Position numbers and translations under genes: made by a program
DNA from: Aradus depressus
Taxonomy: Eukaryota > Arthropoda > Insecta > Hemiptera > Aradidae
Reading direction: 5' to 3'
NCBI GenBank assembly: GCA_963662175.1
Contig: OY759222.1
Coordinates: 13,836,222-13,900,221 of the forward strand
Length of the DNA: 64,000 bases
Notes under the pieces: generated by a model
The model's input: only the letters and a program-made list of their open reading frames with translations
What the model was told of the DNA's origin: nothing
Database searches by the model: none
Shown: one piece after another, positions 10,372-20,747 of the stretch
Position numbering within the stretch: position 1 is the first letter of the stretch
Layout of the letters: each line of letters opens with the position of its first letter

Positions 10372-10668
10372 GTGGGTTCGAAACCCGACCGAGGCCCTTA
10401 GTTTATTTTATCTGGGAGGTAAAATAAACTTAAGCTCGCCGTCCTTCGGATGGGACGTTAAGCGATGGTCCCGAGCCTGTACGATGTCAGGTACTCGTTA
10501 AAGACCCCTACTCTAGGTGAATAAAAATTTAGGGTAGGCAAAATTTACGACTCCCACAGTAGAGTCGGGCTCATGTCCACCAGAGTGACGAAAGAGCGCT
10601 CTGGTAGTAGACGATATGACCTCGTAGTTAAAGCCCGGGCATTATTCATAAAACCTAACCTAACCCTA
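10372..10668 (+). mobile_element. tRNA-derived SINE, head-truncated, AACCT tail
   Basis: It starts at AAGATCGTGGGTTCGAAACC (box B) and runs through the whole body to ATTCATAAAACCTAACCTAA. Box A is missing. The tail consists of AACCT units. Confidence 0.9.
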
Positions 10669-10689
10669 TAAATTCAGCCGAATGAGGCT

Positions 10690-11000
10690 CAAATTAAATT
10701 TAGTATGAGAATTCAGAAGACACTATTTATGTCAAATATTGAGTTTTAGCCCAAATTGTCGAGATTGGCTTTGGAGAGGACGAAAACGTAATTGATTAAT
10801 TTTTGTTGGGGAAGTACATAGCCGGTCATTATTTTATAAATAGTAGCTTCTGAATTTTCATACTAAAGATTTGAGTACTCTCATCCGGCTGAATCCGCTG
10901 AAAATTGATAGTTGTTATCCTTAGGAGGTTCTGGATAAACATAAAAAATTTCGTGTCGATACATTCATTCTTTCGGGATTCATCGTTTTCACAGACACAT
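10690..11000. repeat. 'TACTTCCCC' family copy
   Basis: It holds CGAAAACGTAATTGATTAAT, GTTGGGGAAGTACATAGCCG and, after it, the inverted module ACTTCTGAATTTTCATACTAA-like text and GTGTCGATACATTCATTCTT. Two family ends appear to face each other across about 10790-10860. Further modules lie at 11380-11690. Confidence 0.45.
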
Positions 11001-11119
11001 TGATAGACAAAGTATTGGGAACGTTATGTAATCGGTTAGAAATTCGATGCGGAGTTTTCAACGGAATTCCATATTTTCTAACCTGTGTCTGTGTTTCTCT
11101 TTGTGTGTAAATGAATGAA

Positions 11120-11345
11120 TGTATATATACTTTATTTACACATGCATATACAAGACATTCCAGTATACAATACTGACAATGGCCAAGGGCCGTTTGTCAA
11201 GAGAGAGGGTCATAAAAAGCAAAAATAAATAATGAAATTTCACACTAAAAGTAAAAATAATAATCATAATAATAGAAATAATAGTAACAATTGTATTAAA
11301 AAGGAATAAAATAAACTATACATTCTGTAATAAGAAAAACAAAGA
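11120..11345 (-). mobile_element. non-LTR retrotransposon 3'-end fragment ('GGCCGT' family)
   Basis: On the minus strand it reads TTCTTTGTTTTTCTTATTAC, then GGCCATTGTCAGTATTGTAT and ATGCATGTGTAAATAAAGT. The same 3' end occurs on + at 17150-17480 and on minus at 32870-33140 and 46430-46540. This looks like the untranslated end of a LINE; no RT coding sequence is attached here. Confidence 0.55.
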
Positions 11346-12123
11346 ATTTTTTGTGTGTCTGTATCTGTCAACACGATAAGCCGACATTAAATTTTGTATG
11401 TTTATCCAGCTATTCTTAGCTCAAAAACTCTATTAACTGTCTTTGTAACCTGTCAAATTTCAGCGATATCGGTCGAAGGAAAGGGGGGTTCAGGGAGAGG
11501 GGCTCAATTTAAAAACCCTAAAATAATAACTGCCATTGTTATGAATTCATCCAAATAAAATTTAGTATCAAGCCCTTATGTAAGTCAATTATTTAATATT
11601 ACCGCAAACGGTCGACTGGTTTTGAAGGGAGAGCGAAAAGTTAATAGATTAATTCTTGATGGGGAAGTTTATTGCCGGTGATTCAACGGCAACTTTTTTT
11701 ATTGCTTTAATCATTGCCTGTCATTAACATTTAATATTTCTTTAATCAATTCCTAGAAAATGCCTTTTTTTTTTATGTGAAACTTCTTTACGCGCACTGG
11801 GCAACTTGGGGAAGAAGCTTGTAAATGAGTTACGAAATTATGTGACGCGCTAAGTGTTTTAGCTCGTCCCCCAAAATGTGGTTTAATGTGTCCTTTTTTG
11901 AAAACAAAGTGTATAAACTGTGAGGGCACCGATTAAAGACCGTACATTCCAAATTTGGACGAAATCGAACGAGTGGTTTGCGCACAGGGGTGTGAAAATA
12001 TTTCATATTTTTGAATTCTGAGTGGCAGTTGCGACTGGTAGAGGGGAGCGCTCCCCACCCCGCCTCCCGGAGCAGCCCGAAGCGCCTCTCTCCTCACTCA
12101 CCCCGTTGGTGAACCCTAAAATC

Positions 12124-12474
12124 ATGACAGACAGTGGTAAAGACTCTGAATATGAAAATAATGGTCCAGGACCGTCGTCCAAAAAGTGGAAATTAAGTTC
12201 AGAAATTACAATTGTTGCATCATGTGCGGAGGAACAACATTTTCATATTAATACTCTATCTATGTATAAAGAATCACAAAGGTGAGTGTACGCCTGCTTA
12301 GCGTTGCTGGCGTCATTAACAGCGTCTCTTTTTCTTTCTCAATTCTCATTCTCTATTCTCTCGCGTTCTAAAACCTACATTTCTTATTTCTCTTACCATA
12401 GGCAAATTGTCTCGACTTTGGAATCAAATGTAGTGATTTCAGATGTTCCTAACAACGAAAATAATGTTCATTAA
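12124..12474 (+). CDS. candidate two-exon small gene, 76-aa unknown protein
   Basis: Exon 1 (12124-12281) starts at ATG in the context AAATCATGA and ends AAAG before GTGAGT. Exon 2 (12402-12474) follows a long pyrimidine-rich tract ending CCATAG. The join keeps frame exactly and stops at TAA 12472-12474. AATAAA lies at 12482-12487. The 120-bp intron and both splice sites look canonical. The predicted protein begins MTDSGKDSEYENNGPG, is hydrophilic, has a short basic stretch SSKKWKLSS and no transmembrane segment. The frame is open upstream to about 12022, giving a proline/arginine-rich extension, so the start is not certain. I do not recognise the family; it could be a host microprotein nested in the dpr locus or the end of an unknown transposon. 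Confidence 0.4.
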
Positions 12475-12684
12475 ACAAATGAATAAAAATAAAACTGTTT
12501 AATTACTGATCAAAAACAAAAAATTTAAAAGTTCCAAGGAGCACACAGTATTTTATTTTTATTTTTTATTCTACATATTTCTTATGTTATTATTCTTAGA
12601 GAATATATGTCAGAATAAACAGAATAAAGATTATTCTTCATTTAATTTTCTTGTATTAACATAATATTTCTCCATTGGTTACAG

Positions 12685-12862
12685 TTCCTGAACTGGAGAT
12701 CGCGGACGAACGTAACTATCGCATCACTAATAAGTTCTACAATTCTGGGAGTACGATAGAACTTCGATGTCTCATCGTAAAGGTGCCTCAACCGACCCAG
12801 TTCATCGTCTGGCGACATAACTCAACCATCCTCAACTATGATACCACTCGAGGCGGCATCAG
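12685..12862 (+). CDS. dpr: dpr-family gene, exon for first half of Ig domain 2
   Basis: The exon follows TTGGTTACAG and precedes GTATGG; it begins in phase 1 and ends in phase 2. It encodes PELEIADERNYRITNKFYNS, then GSTIELRCLIVKVPQPTQ, then FIVWRHNSTILNYDTTRGGI. This has the Dpr pattern: hydrophobic start, GSTI.L.C (first Ig cysteine), the core tryptophan in VW.HN, and the hallmark NYDTTRGGI. Dpr proteins are insect neuronal cell-surface Ig proteins that bind DIP partners and guide synaptic specificity. The signal peptide and Ig domain 1 must be upstream of the window. The paralogue cannot be assigned from two half-domains. Confidence 0.88.
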
Positions 12863-13099
12863 GTATGGTTTAGATTCTTTTGGTCAACACGATAATTCAA
12901 CGTCAATGTACTTCCTCACAACGAATTAACCAAATCTGTTTTTGCTCTCTGGCTAAAGAACAATAGTTACTTACATATCTTCTGAACTCTCATACTAAAC
13001 TTGGTGACGATAAATTCATTACATTTTTTTTTTCATCGAGGGCTGATAGTATCACCGCGGCCAGAGTAGGCCTATTGTGTGCCCTGTGTGTGTTGGTCC

Positions 13100-13453
13100 C
13101 TACATCAGCCCTGTATCTTTAATAAAATCCAGGATTCTTCTGCAGGTTCCTTCCATTACCTGCTTCGGTTCCGTTATGGCAGACCTGAAGCAGTACAATC
13201 TTCTGCTTTCTATTGCCCCGCACTGGCTTAGAATAAGAACCGGAGTCTCATTTTCCTCGCCACATTTCCTGCACAGAGGGCTGCTAGCGATGCACAGTAG
13301 GTGTTTGTTCATATGACAGTGTCCTGTGATCAGCCCTGTCATAGCTCTTAGATCCATTCTGCTCATATTCAGGAGCTCTCTGCTCCATTTCTCTGAGGGT
13401 TCCGCTACAAAGAGTTTTGAGTGTCTTTGCTTTGGAAATTCGTTACAGTACAA
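13100..13453 (-). pseudogene. LINE C-terminal (post-RNase H) remnant
   Basis: An uninterrupted minus frame reads LLNMSRMDLRAMTGLITGHC, then LCRKCGEENETPVLILSQC, ending RRILDFIKDTGLM. This is the region downstream of RNase H in I/jockey-type elements, with a C..C...E....H/L...C knuckle-like motif. The matching region of the copy at 40534-41200 reads LRQLTGVLTGHG and CDRCGEEDETAAHFLGIC, ending ILRFIKETG. 5'-truncated, with no RT. Confidence 0.75.
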
Positions 13454-13479
13454 TTAGTAGAATTTTTGATTTGAGACCC

Positions 13480-13875
13480 CTCCCATGAACCTACGCTTTC
13501 CTTCTACCGATTTAACTGAAAATTAACAGCTGTTATCCTTATAAGAATTAGAATTGAAATATATAATTTCAGGTCGATACATTCATTACATCGGCAGTTT
13601 ATAGGAGCTTTGATTTAAGACCCCCTCATCAGGCTGACTCCGCTAAAAATTGATAAGTGTTGTCCTTAGAAAGTTCTGAATAAACATAAAAAATTTCGTG
13701 TCGATACATTCATTCTTTCAAGATTTATCGTTTTCCTAGACACCTAGACAGACAAAGTATTGGGGAAGGTATGTAGTCGGTCATAAATTCGTTGCGAAGT
13801 TACATGTTTTCCATGTCTGTGTTTCTCGTTGTGTGTCTGTGTCTGTGAACACGATAAGTGGACACGAAATTTTAT
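13480..13875 (+). repeat. 'TACTTCCCC' family modules
   Basis: Repeated modules TCGATACATTCATTACATCG, GTGTCGATACATTCATTCTT and ATCGTTTTCCTAGACACC lie in + orientation up to the SINE at 13876. Two partly overlapping modules of about 140 bp are discernible. Confidence 0.45.
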
Positions 13876-14218
13876 AGGTTAGGTTAAGTTTTATTACTCA
13901 TGCCCGGGCTTTTAACTACGAGGTCATATCGCCTACTACCAGAGCGCTCTTTCATCACTCGACATGCGCCCGACTCCACTGTGGGAGTCCTAAATTTTGC
14001 CTACCCTAAATTTTAATTCACTTAGGTAGGGGTCTTTAACGAATATCTGACATCGTACAAGCTCGGGGACCATCGCTTAACTTCCCATCCGAAGGACGGC
14101 GTGCTTAATTTTATTTTACCTCCCAAATAAAATAAACTAAGGGCCTCGGTCGGGTTTCGAACCCACGATCTTGAGCTCAGAAGGCAAGCACGCATACCAC
14201 TGAGCTACCGGCGCCCTC
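13876..14218 (-). mobile_element. tRNA-derived SINE, full-length copy
   Basis: On the minus strand it runs from GAGGGCGCCGGTAGCTCAGT (box A) through GGGTTCGAAACCCG (box B) and the body to CATGAGTAATAAAACTTAAC and CTAACCT. The perfect 11-mer CGAAATTTTAT flanks it at 13865-13875 and 14219-14229. An intact head plus a target duplication mark this as a genuine retrotransposed insertion. Confidence 0.95.
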
Positions 14219-14229
14219 CGAAATTTTAT

Positions 14230-15340
14230 TTTATATATTTATCCAGAACCCTCTTCTTACCTCAAAAACTCTAGTAACCTGCCAAATTTCAGCGATATCG
14301 GGCAATGGAAGGAGTGTTCAGGGGAGTGGGCTCTATTCAAAAATCCTAATAACTGCCGATGTTATGAATTTATCTAAATAAAATTTTGTATGAGCATTTA
14401 GGAGCCCCTATATATTGATACATTCATTACATCGGTAGTTATATGGGTTTCTGAGTTAAGCCCCCTCTGATCGCCCACTTCCCTTCGACCGACTGAAAAT
14501 TAATAAGTTTCGTCCTTAAGAGATTTTGAGAGCAAAATTTTGTGTCGAAATATTCATTATAACGGCAGTTATTAGAGTTTTTGTTTTAAGCTTACCCCTT
14601 CACCCCCCCCCCCTTCCTCCTTGACCGATTTAGCTGAAAATCCTGTAATCCTATAAGACAGATTTTCAGTCGAATCGGTCGAAGGGAAGGGGCTTAACAC
14701 TAAAACTCGTCATGGAAAGAAAATTTCGTGTGAATACATTCATTACGACAGTTATTAGTGTTTCTGCGTTAAGCCTCCCCCTCCCTTTAAGCAGATTTGG
14801 TTGAAAATATATAGGTGTCGTTCTTGAAGGTTCTGGAAACAAATATAAAATGTTTTGTCGATATCTATCGGGAGTTATCGTGTTCAGAGACTCACAGACA
14901 CACATTTTTTTTTTTTTTTCATTTTTGGATTCAGGTGGTCGGAAAACAAGAAATTCCATTGAAAATGCACCGAATTTCTTTCCGATTACATAACTCTCCC
15001 TATACTTTATATACCTGGGGAAGTAAAAAATATTTGGGGCAAAACCTTTTTTTGGATTTTCAGCTAAATCGGTCAATGGGAGGGGGGAGCTTAACACAAA
15101 AACTCTAATAACTGTCGTTGTAATGAATATATTGACACAATTTTGTACACTCAAAACCCCTTAAGGACGACACACTAATTATAATTAATTAATGATCTGA
15201 CTATTCATGGATATATTAATGATAATTATCAGTGGGATCGACTGAAGGGAAGATGGCGATCAGAGGAGGCGTAACTCAAAACCTAAATAATTACCGATCC
15301 CATTCCATTGGGGTTTTTAGTTTTAAAATTAGTGTGCGTG
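14230..15340. repeat. 'TACTTCCCC' family, several modules in both orientations
   Basis: Modules containing AACTGCCGATGTTATGAATT, GATACATTCATTACATCGGT, AAATCGGTCAATGGGAGGGG and the terminal CATAACTCTCCCTATACTT, GTATATACCTGGGGAAGTA-like text occur one after another. Short open frames on both strands here (such as 14666-15154 minus) lack codon-like conservation and only read through modules. Confidence 0.5.
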
Positions 15341-15639
15341 CGGCGCCTCTGGTGGTGAGCTGAATCAACATATTGCCCCTCGGTCTCACATCCCACCTTA
15401 CCCCATTTCGATACAATCACTCGTTTCAAAGTTATGGAAGATCCAGTTTATCCTGGTAGATACTGTATTATATATCTATTTATGTTCTTAACTTCTGTAT
15501 TCATTAGCCGCTGCTCTATCATGTTCATTAGCCTCCCCTCTTCATTACTTCCATTAATTTGATATTATCCTCCTAAGAAATTGATATAATTAACACCTTC
15601 ATTTATAACAACAGAATTTTATATAATTGAGTAAATTGC

Positions 15640-16260
15640 ACGACTATGGCCACAAAACCCGAGTTGATTCACCAACAAATTTCTTCCTCAGCGTTAATTA
15701 ATCAATTAAAATTTTGCCCTTTCTCTAAAATCAATGGACCATTTTGGCTAGAAATCAATTGTTGATTTCTTCCAGCATTTTTTTTTTTTCCAGAGGTATA
15801 TATATATTTTTTTTTTGACAAAATTTCAGGAAACTTTCTCTAGTGACCAGAAAAAGACACATGGAGTGCTGAATTTTCCCACTATATTTCGTGTGGATAC
15901 ACTCATTACATCGACAGTTACTACGTTTTTTGATTTGAGCCCTTCTTCTGATCTACCTTTCTTTCGGCCGATTTCGTTGTAAATCGACAGATGTCGTCCT
16001 TACTGGATACATACATAACATTTCGCATCGATATGTCATTACGCAGGCTGTTATTAGGGGTTGAATACAATCCTCTTCTCTTTAGACCTTAGGTTTTGGA
16101 TCGATACATTCATTGTATCAGGAGTTGTTGAGATTTTTCTCTTGAGGCCTTCTTATCCCCGCTTTCCTTGTGTCGATTTGGCTGAAAATCAGTAGTTGTC
16201 ATCCTTATGGGGATCTGGATACTGATGTCGATATATTCATTTTATCGTGTTGACAGATAC
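15640..16260 (+). repeat. 'TACTTCCCC' family, diverged copy
   Basis: It starts GTTGATTCACCAACAAATTT, continues AATTAATCAATTAAAATTTT, and then shows CATCGACAGTTACTACGTTT and GATACATTCATTGTATCAGG modules, ending TTATCGTGTTGACAGATACT. No gene is seen. Confidence 0.45.
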
Positions 16261-16349
16261 TCACAGACAATAATATATTTCTTGGTTGGTAGGCGAATGT
16301 AGTGGACCTAATTGTTAAATAAGTGTTAAGTTAAATGCGTCCTTCTCTT

Positions 16350-16618
16350 CTGAGCTCAAGATCGTGGGTTCGAAACCCGACCGAGGCCCTTAGTTTATTT
16401 TATCTGGGAGGTAAAATAAACTTGAGCACGCCGTCCTTCGGATGGGACTTTAAACGATGGTCCCGAGCCAGACTCTTACCCTAGGTGAATAAAAATTTAG
16501 GACTCCCACAGTAGAGTCGGGCTCATGTCCACCAGAGTGACGAAAGAGCGCTCTCGTAGTAGGCGATATGACCTCGTAGTTAAAGCACGGGCATGAGTCA
16601 CAAAACCTAACCTAACCT
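16350..16618 (+). mobile_element. tRNA-derived SINE, head-truncated, internal deletion
   Basis: It begins at TCTTCTGAGCTCAAGATCGT, has box B GGGTTCGAAACCCG and the body, lacks the stretch around GATGTCAGGTACTCGTTAAA, and ends CACAAAACCTAACCTAACCT. Three AACCT-type units form the tail. Confidence 0.9.
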
Positions 16619-16942
16619 ATAAATATGTCATAATAACTTATTAACTTACTTTATTAGTATAATCGGTATCTTGTAAAATGTACTTAGACCCTGAAGTAAA
16701 GTGGACTTAATTTTTTTCTCTAATTTCGGCCATCACATTTTTTTTTTCTCGAAAAATTTCCTACACTTTTTGAACTTAAGCGAACAAGAACTGGTGTCCA
16801 CATGGACAAATGCCTCCCCCCAGACGTGGATCTGTTCCTTCCCTAATCTGCCAAAGTTGGACCCTCCTTCCCTTGCCAAATTGCGCTCAGCTCCGGTATT
16901 AGTGGGCCTACTTTGATGAGGTTTTGATGGCTAATCTCATCA

Positions 16943-16971
<29 letters not shown>
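16943..16971. repeat. (CA)n microsatellite
   Basis: About 14 uninterrupted CA dinucleotides follow an unannotated stretch (16620-16940) in which I see no gene. The 71-codon frame at 16701-16916 is not supported. Confidence 0.98.
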
Positions 16972-16974
<3 letters not shown>

Positions 16975-17149
16975 CTCTCCTCAATTAGCGATGGTAATTG
17001 CTTTGACCGCACTTTATTGATTCAACTTTTGTTGTAAACGACTCCAGTGAAATCTGTTTTATAGTAAATCTTTACCAGCTATCATTTAGTTTATAATTGT
17101 AATATTACTGTAATAATTGAAAAAATGTCTAAATCTTTACAGTTACATC

Positions 17150-17480
17150 CATGTTGTTCTTTGTTTTTCTTGTTACAGTAGCTATAGTTTATTGTTTAAT
17201 TTGATTACAATAATTGTAATAACTATTATTGTTATATATATGTAAATAACAATTATTGTTATTGCTATTTTTATTTTCTGCCTATCTGTTTTTTTATTAT
17301 TATTCTTCTTTATTTTATTTTTATGCCTTATTGTTACAATTGTACAGGAATTTTCTTTATTTATTATGAAATGTCATTATTTATTTTTAATTTTTATGGC
17401 CGTCTCTCCTAACAGACGGCCTTTGTTAGTATTGTATACTCGATGTTAGAATGTTTTGTAAGAGCATGTGTAAATAAATT
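17150..17480 (+). mobile_element. non-LTR retrotransposon 3'-end fragment ('GGCCGT' family)
   Basis: The plus-strand copy has TGTTGTTCTTTGTTTTTCTT, TATGGCCGTCTCTCCTAACA, GACGGCCTTTGTTAGTATTG and a 3' end AGCATGTGTAAATAAATTC. The palindromic GGCCGTCTC...GACGGCC could form a stem-loop near the 3' end. Homologous ends lie at 11120-11345, 32870-33140 and 46430-46540 in the opposite orientation. Confidence 0.6.
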
Positions 17481-17571
17481 CAAAAATGTTCCTTATTAAA
17501 TTATTAACGAAAGAAAGTCATTTTTTGGTTTCGTTGAGCTATGATTTTCCAATACAACAAAACTTCGAAAC

Positions 17572-17915
17572 ATGGCCGAGGCCCTTAGGTTTCTTATCGA
17601 GGAGGTGAAAAAACATTGAGCACGCCATCCTTCGGATTGGCCGTTAAGTGTTGGCCCCCGAGCCTGTACGATGTCAGGTATTCAATAAAGACCCCTACCT
17701 TAACTAGACTCGCATTCTCTTATATTTTCTAAAAAAAATCACTTCTATACAGTAATATTGGTTCATCTGCCTGAAGCTTAGTGAGCTTAAGTGAATAAAA
17801 ATTTTAGGACTCTCATAGTAGTGTGAGTCTCATTTCTCCCAGAGAGAAGAAAGAGCGCTCTGGTAGTAGGCGATATGACTTTGATGTTAAAAGACTGTGC
17901 ATGAGTCACAATAAC
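17572..17915 (+). mobile_element. SINE, divergent subfamily copy with insertion
   Basis: It shares AACATGGCCGAGGCCCTTAG, GAGGAGGTGAAAAAACATTG, CACGCCATCCTTCGGATTGG and the end CATGAGTCACAATAACTAAT. An extra segment of about 90 bp interrupts it after ACCCCTACCTTAACTAG. The copy at 46071-46345 has the same rearranged head and variant body, including the junction to GAAACTTCGAAACATGG-like sequence, so the two are the same subfamily in opposite orientation. Confidence 0.75.
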
Positions 17916-18249
17916 TAATTAACTTGATCAGAAATTATATAGATTGTAAGTAATTTTATTTTCTACAATTAAAAAACTATTGTCAGTAGAAAGGACTCTC
18001 ACCCAAGTCCACAGAAATGCTGACCGCCATCCCACATGATAGTGAGTTTATATACAGATTCCCTCTATAGTCAAATTGATTCCATGGCGCGCTAGTCCAG
18101 GACAGTCCGACCTCGAGCTTAATTGGACAATTATTGGCAGTGCTTCCATTAGCAGCTCTTCCAAAGCAACCTCAGTATCTCTGCTTTAATTGTTTTGTAT
18201 CTGGTTTTGGTATCTATATTACAACAAAATAATATCCAAAAAATATAAT

Positions 18250-18478
18250 ATATTATATGATGTGGCTAAACACGACTTTCATATACCAACCACGCTTTCA
18301 TATCACTCACTCTCTTTCCCTCTTCTCAAAATGATTTCATACTGGCATTACTGTGTATAAGAATGTCTACTCTCTGTATAAAGAGACCAAATGAAATGAT
18401 TTTGAGAAGGGGAGGGGGAGAGAAAGAGAGTGATCTATAAGTGTTGTTGGTAAAAGAAAATCCTGTAATGGCCATTAT
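18250..18478. mobile_element. foldback MITE with about 90-bp arms
   Basis: The left arm reads ATGTGGCTAAACACGACTTT, CATATACCAACCACGC, CACTCTCTTTCCCTCTTCTC, AAAATGATTTCAT. The right arm is its complement: ATGAAATGATTTTGAGAAGG, GGAGAGAAAGAGAGTGAT, GTTGTTGGTA, CCTGTAATGGCCAT. The spacer is about 50 bp. This copy defines the ACCAACCA family seen singly elsewhere in the window. It would fold into a long hairpin if transcribed. Confidence 0.8.
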
Positions 18479-18598
18479 TATAATTTTTAAAATTCCCATT
18501 TCAAATTATGATAAAACTTGTTATATGGAAATTTTTTTCCGGACAATTTTTGCTATTTTTCGAACCATTATCGCATAAATCAAGCAAACGCCTGAAAA

Positions 18599-18643
18599 AA
18601 TGACATGGTGCATGACACGCAACGGATGGTCGGTCAACAGTAA
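18599..18643. repeat. direct repeat flanking an RTE-like insertion, copy 1
   Basis: The block ATGACATGGTGCATGACACG, CAACGGATGGTCGGTCAACAG recurs in direct orientation at about 19808-19852 with two substitutions, on the far side of the retrotransposon fragment 18705-19446. It is too far from that fragment to be its target duplication and suggests an older duplicated host or transposon segment. Confidence 0.7.
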
Positions 18644-18704
18644 TTTCCGAAAAGGGCTCTAATAAAAATATCGAAAACTCAAGACGTGCAATTTTAAAGG
18701 AAAT

Positions 18705-19446
18705 ACTTACTTTACTTTCCCTGGCGCTACGGTCCTTGTAGAACCTGGGCCTCCGCAACAATTTTCCGCCATTCTACTCTATCCTCGGCCTCCCGTCTCC
18801 ATCTTCTCACACCAATCGTTCTGAGGTCGTCCTCCACGTCCTCCAGCCAACGTAAGCGGGGTCTACCTCTCCTTCTTTGACCTCCCGGGTGTCCCTCCAG
18901 TATCCTCCTCGGCAATCTGTCTGGTTGCATCCTCTGTAAAGGCCACCAGGTCCGGGCTCTTGTACAGGTCCCTCAGCTCCCTATTGGTCCGTATCCTCCA
19001 TCTATCCCTCTCTGGAGTAGGGCCGTATATCTTTCTCAATACCTTCCTCTCCCACGTATTGAGTAAGACTTCGTCCCTCCTAGTGAGGACCCAGGTTTCA
19101 CTCGCATATGTGACGACCGCTCTCAGGACTGTTTTATAGATTGTTATTTTGGCGTCTCGGGACACAGTCCTCGATCCGAGCACCTTCTGCAGTGACCGAG
19201 GAGCATCTATTCCCGACCGTTATCCTCGCTTTGATGTCTTCTTTAACGTCGTTCCTTTCCGTGATAACTGCCCCCCCGGTACTTGAAGCTATCCACCCGG
19301 TCAAACCTGCAACCTCCAAGTACGAGTTCCTTCTCTTTTACTTCTTTCCTCGTGGTTCTCATGTACTTGCTTTTGCTCTCATTGACAAGAAGAGCAAGCT
19401 TCCTGGACTCCTCGTCACATTCCTGGAAGGCCCCCGCCAATGTAGC
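18705..19446 (-). pseudogene. RTE-like retrotransposon, 5'-truncated insertion
   Basis: The perfect 12-mer TTTAAAGGAAAT flanks it at 18693-18704 and 19447-19458, proving insertion by target-primed reverse transcription. The minus-strand frames encode the end of ORF2 after the RT active site: ESRKLALLVNESKSKYMR, DRVDSFKYRG, then AVVTYASETWVLTRRDEVLL, NTWERKVLRKIYGPTPERDR, and finally RRRGRPRLRWLEDVEDDLRT ending VLQGP-stop. At least two frameshifts (near 19170 and 18900) break it. Just after the stop comes CGCCAGGGAAAG, which is also the arm of the palindromic array at 3738-4437. Confidence 0.85.
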
Positions 19447-19891
19447 TTTAAAGGAAATGCACCTATTTAAAAAAAAATCAATTAACGAATTTTTCATTTG
19501 GATTCCTTCTAAATTTACTAAAGTGACGCCATCTTGTATTTCTAAATTTTCAAAAACGTTCAATCTAATCCAAAGGTATAAATTATTTTACTGGGTTCAC
19601 AGGGAAAATGAATAGCATAGAATACAGATATATAACATAGAGAACAAATATTGGGTTTATTTGCATAAACCAACATTATAAAATTAGAAACTAAGATGGA
19701 AATAGCAAAAAATTAAATCATTTTACAAAATGAAATCTTACAAACTTATTACTTAAAACTATATCAGTCTTTTTTCTGTTTTATTATTGGCCATTGCTTA
19801 TCAATGAAAATGACATGGTGCATGACACGCAACGGATAGACGGTCAACAGTTAGACTGATCTAACTAAAATTTTGACATAATGCATTATAT

Positions 19892-20310
19892 GGAGACATA
19901 TGTACCAAGTTTAACGCTTGCATTGTCACCGGAATGAGACATATGTACCAAGTTTCACGCTTGCTTTATCACTGGAATGAGATATATGTATATACCAAGT
20001 TTAACGCTTGCATTGTCACCGGAATGAGACATATGTACCAAGTTTCACGCTTGCATTGTCACCGGAATGAGACATATGTACCAAGTTTCACGCTTGCATT
20101 GTCACCGGAATGAGACATATGTACCAAGTTTCACGCTTGCATTGTCACCGGAATGAGACATATGTACCAAGTTTCACGCTTGCATTGTCACCGGAATGAG
20201 ACATATGTACCAAGTTTCACGCTTGCATTGTCACCGGAATGAGACATATGTACCAAGTTTCACGCTTGCATTGTCACCGGAATGAGACATATGTACCAAG
20301 TTTCACGCTT
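19892..20310. repeat. 43-bp minisatellite, about 9.7 copies
   Basis: The unit is GAGACATATGTACCAAGTTT followed by CACGCTTGCATTGTCACCGG and AAT. The last seven units are nearly identical, while the first three carry substitutions and a 4-bp insertion. The homogeneity points to recent expansion at the right side. Confidence 0.97.
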
Positions 20311-20747
20311 TTATCTCTATTAGAGGGGACTGATAAAGCGAACGGTAGATTCGACCTAACCAAATCGAATTAATATAAGATAAATAAAAAATGTACTTTA
20401 TTTATTTTTTCTCAAAGAATCTTGCAAGAACCCACCAACCCGTTAAAAAACAAATGGCCTAGAGAGGACGGCAGTAGGGGAGATAAGTCGGTTTTGGGCC
20501 AAGTTTTATGCAAAAGGGCAAAAGATCAGCCGGGTTAGTATTCCTTTTGAGTTTAGGGGCAAACCTCTCACCTATCACAAGAACTCAATCCCTCCCCAAC
20601 TCACCAAACACCTATCTCATTCCCCCAAATAGTTTATTTCAGTGTTTATTTGATCCAGTCTTCAAGTCTCTTGTGAATTAACTTTATAAAATGTAACTAA
20701 TGTTATTTCTTTTGTTCTAAAGTAATTTTCGTTAATTATATGAATAG

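Noticed and set aside
14666..15154. 162-codon minus strand open frame
   Set aside because: It reads through TACTTCCCC-family modules with a poly-lysine run from a homopolymer; the same modules elsewhere are full of stops.
18599..19852. LTR retrotransposon (direct repeats flanking RT coding sequence)
   Set aside because: The direct repeats are only about 45 bp, lack TG..CA ends and a primer-binding site, and the RT fragment has its own 12-bp target duplication inside them.
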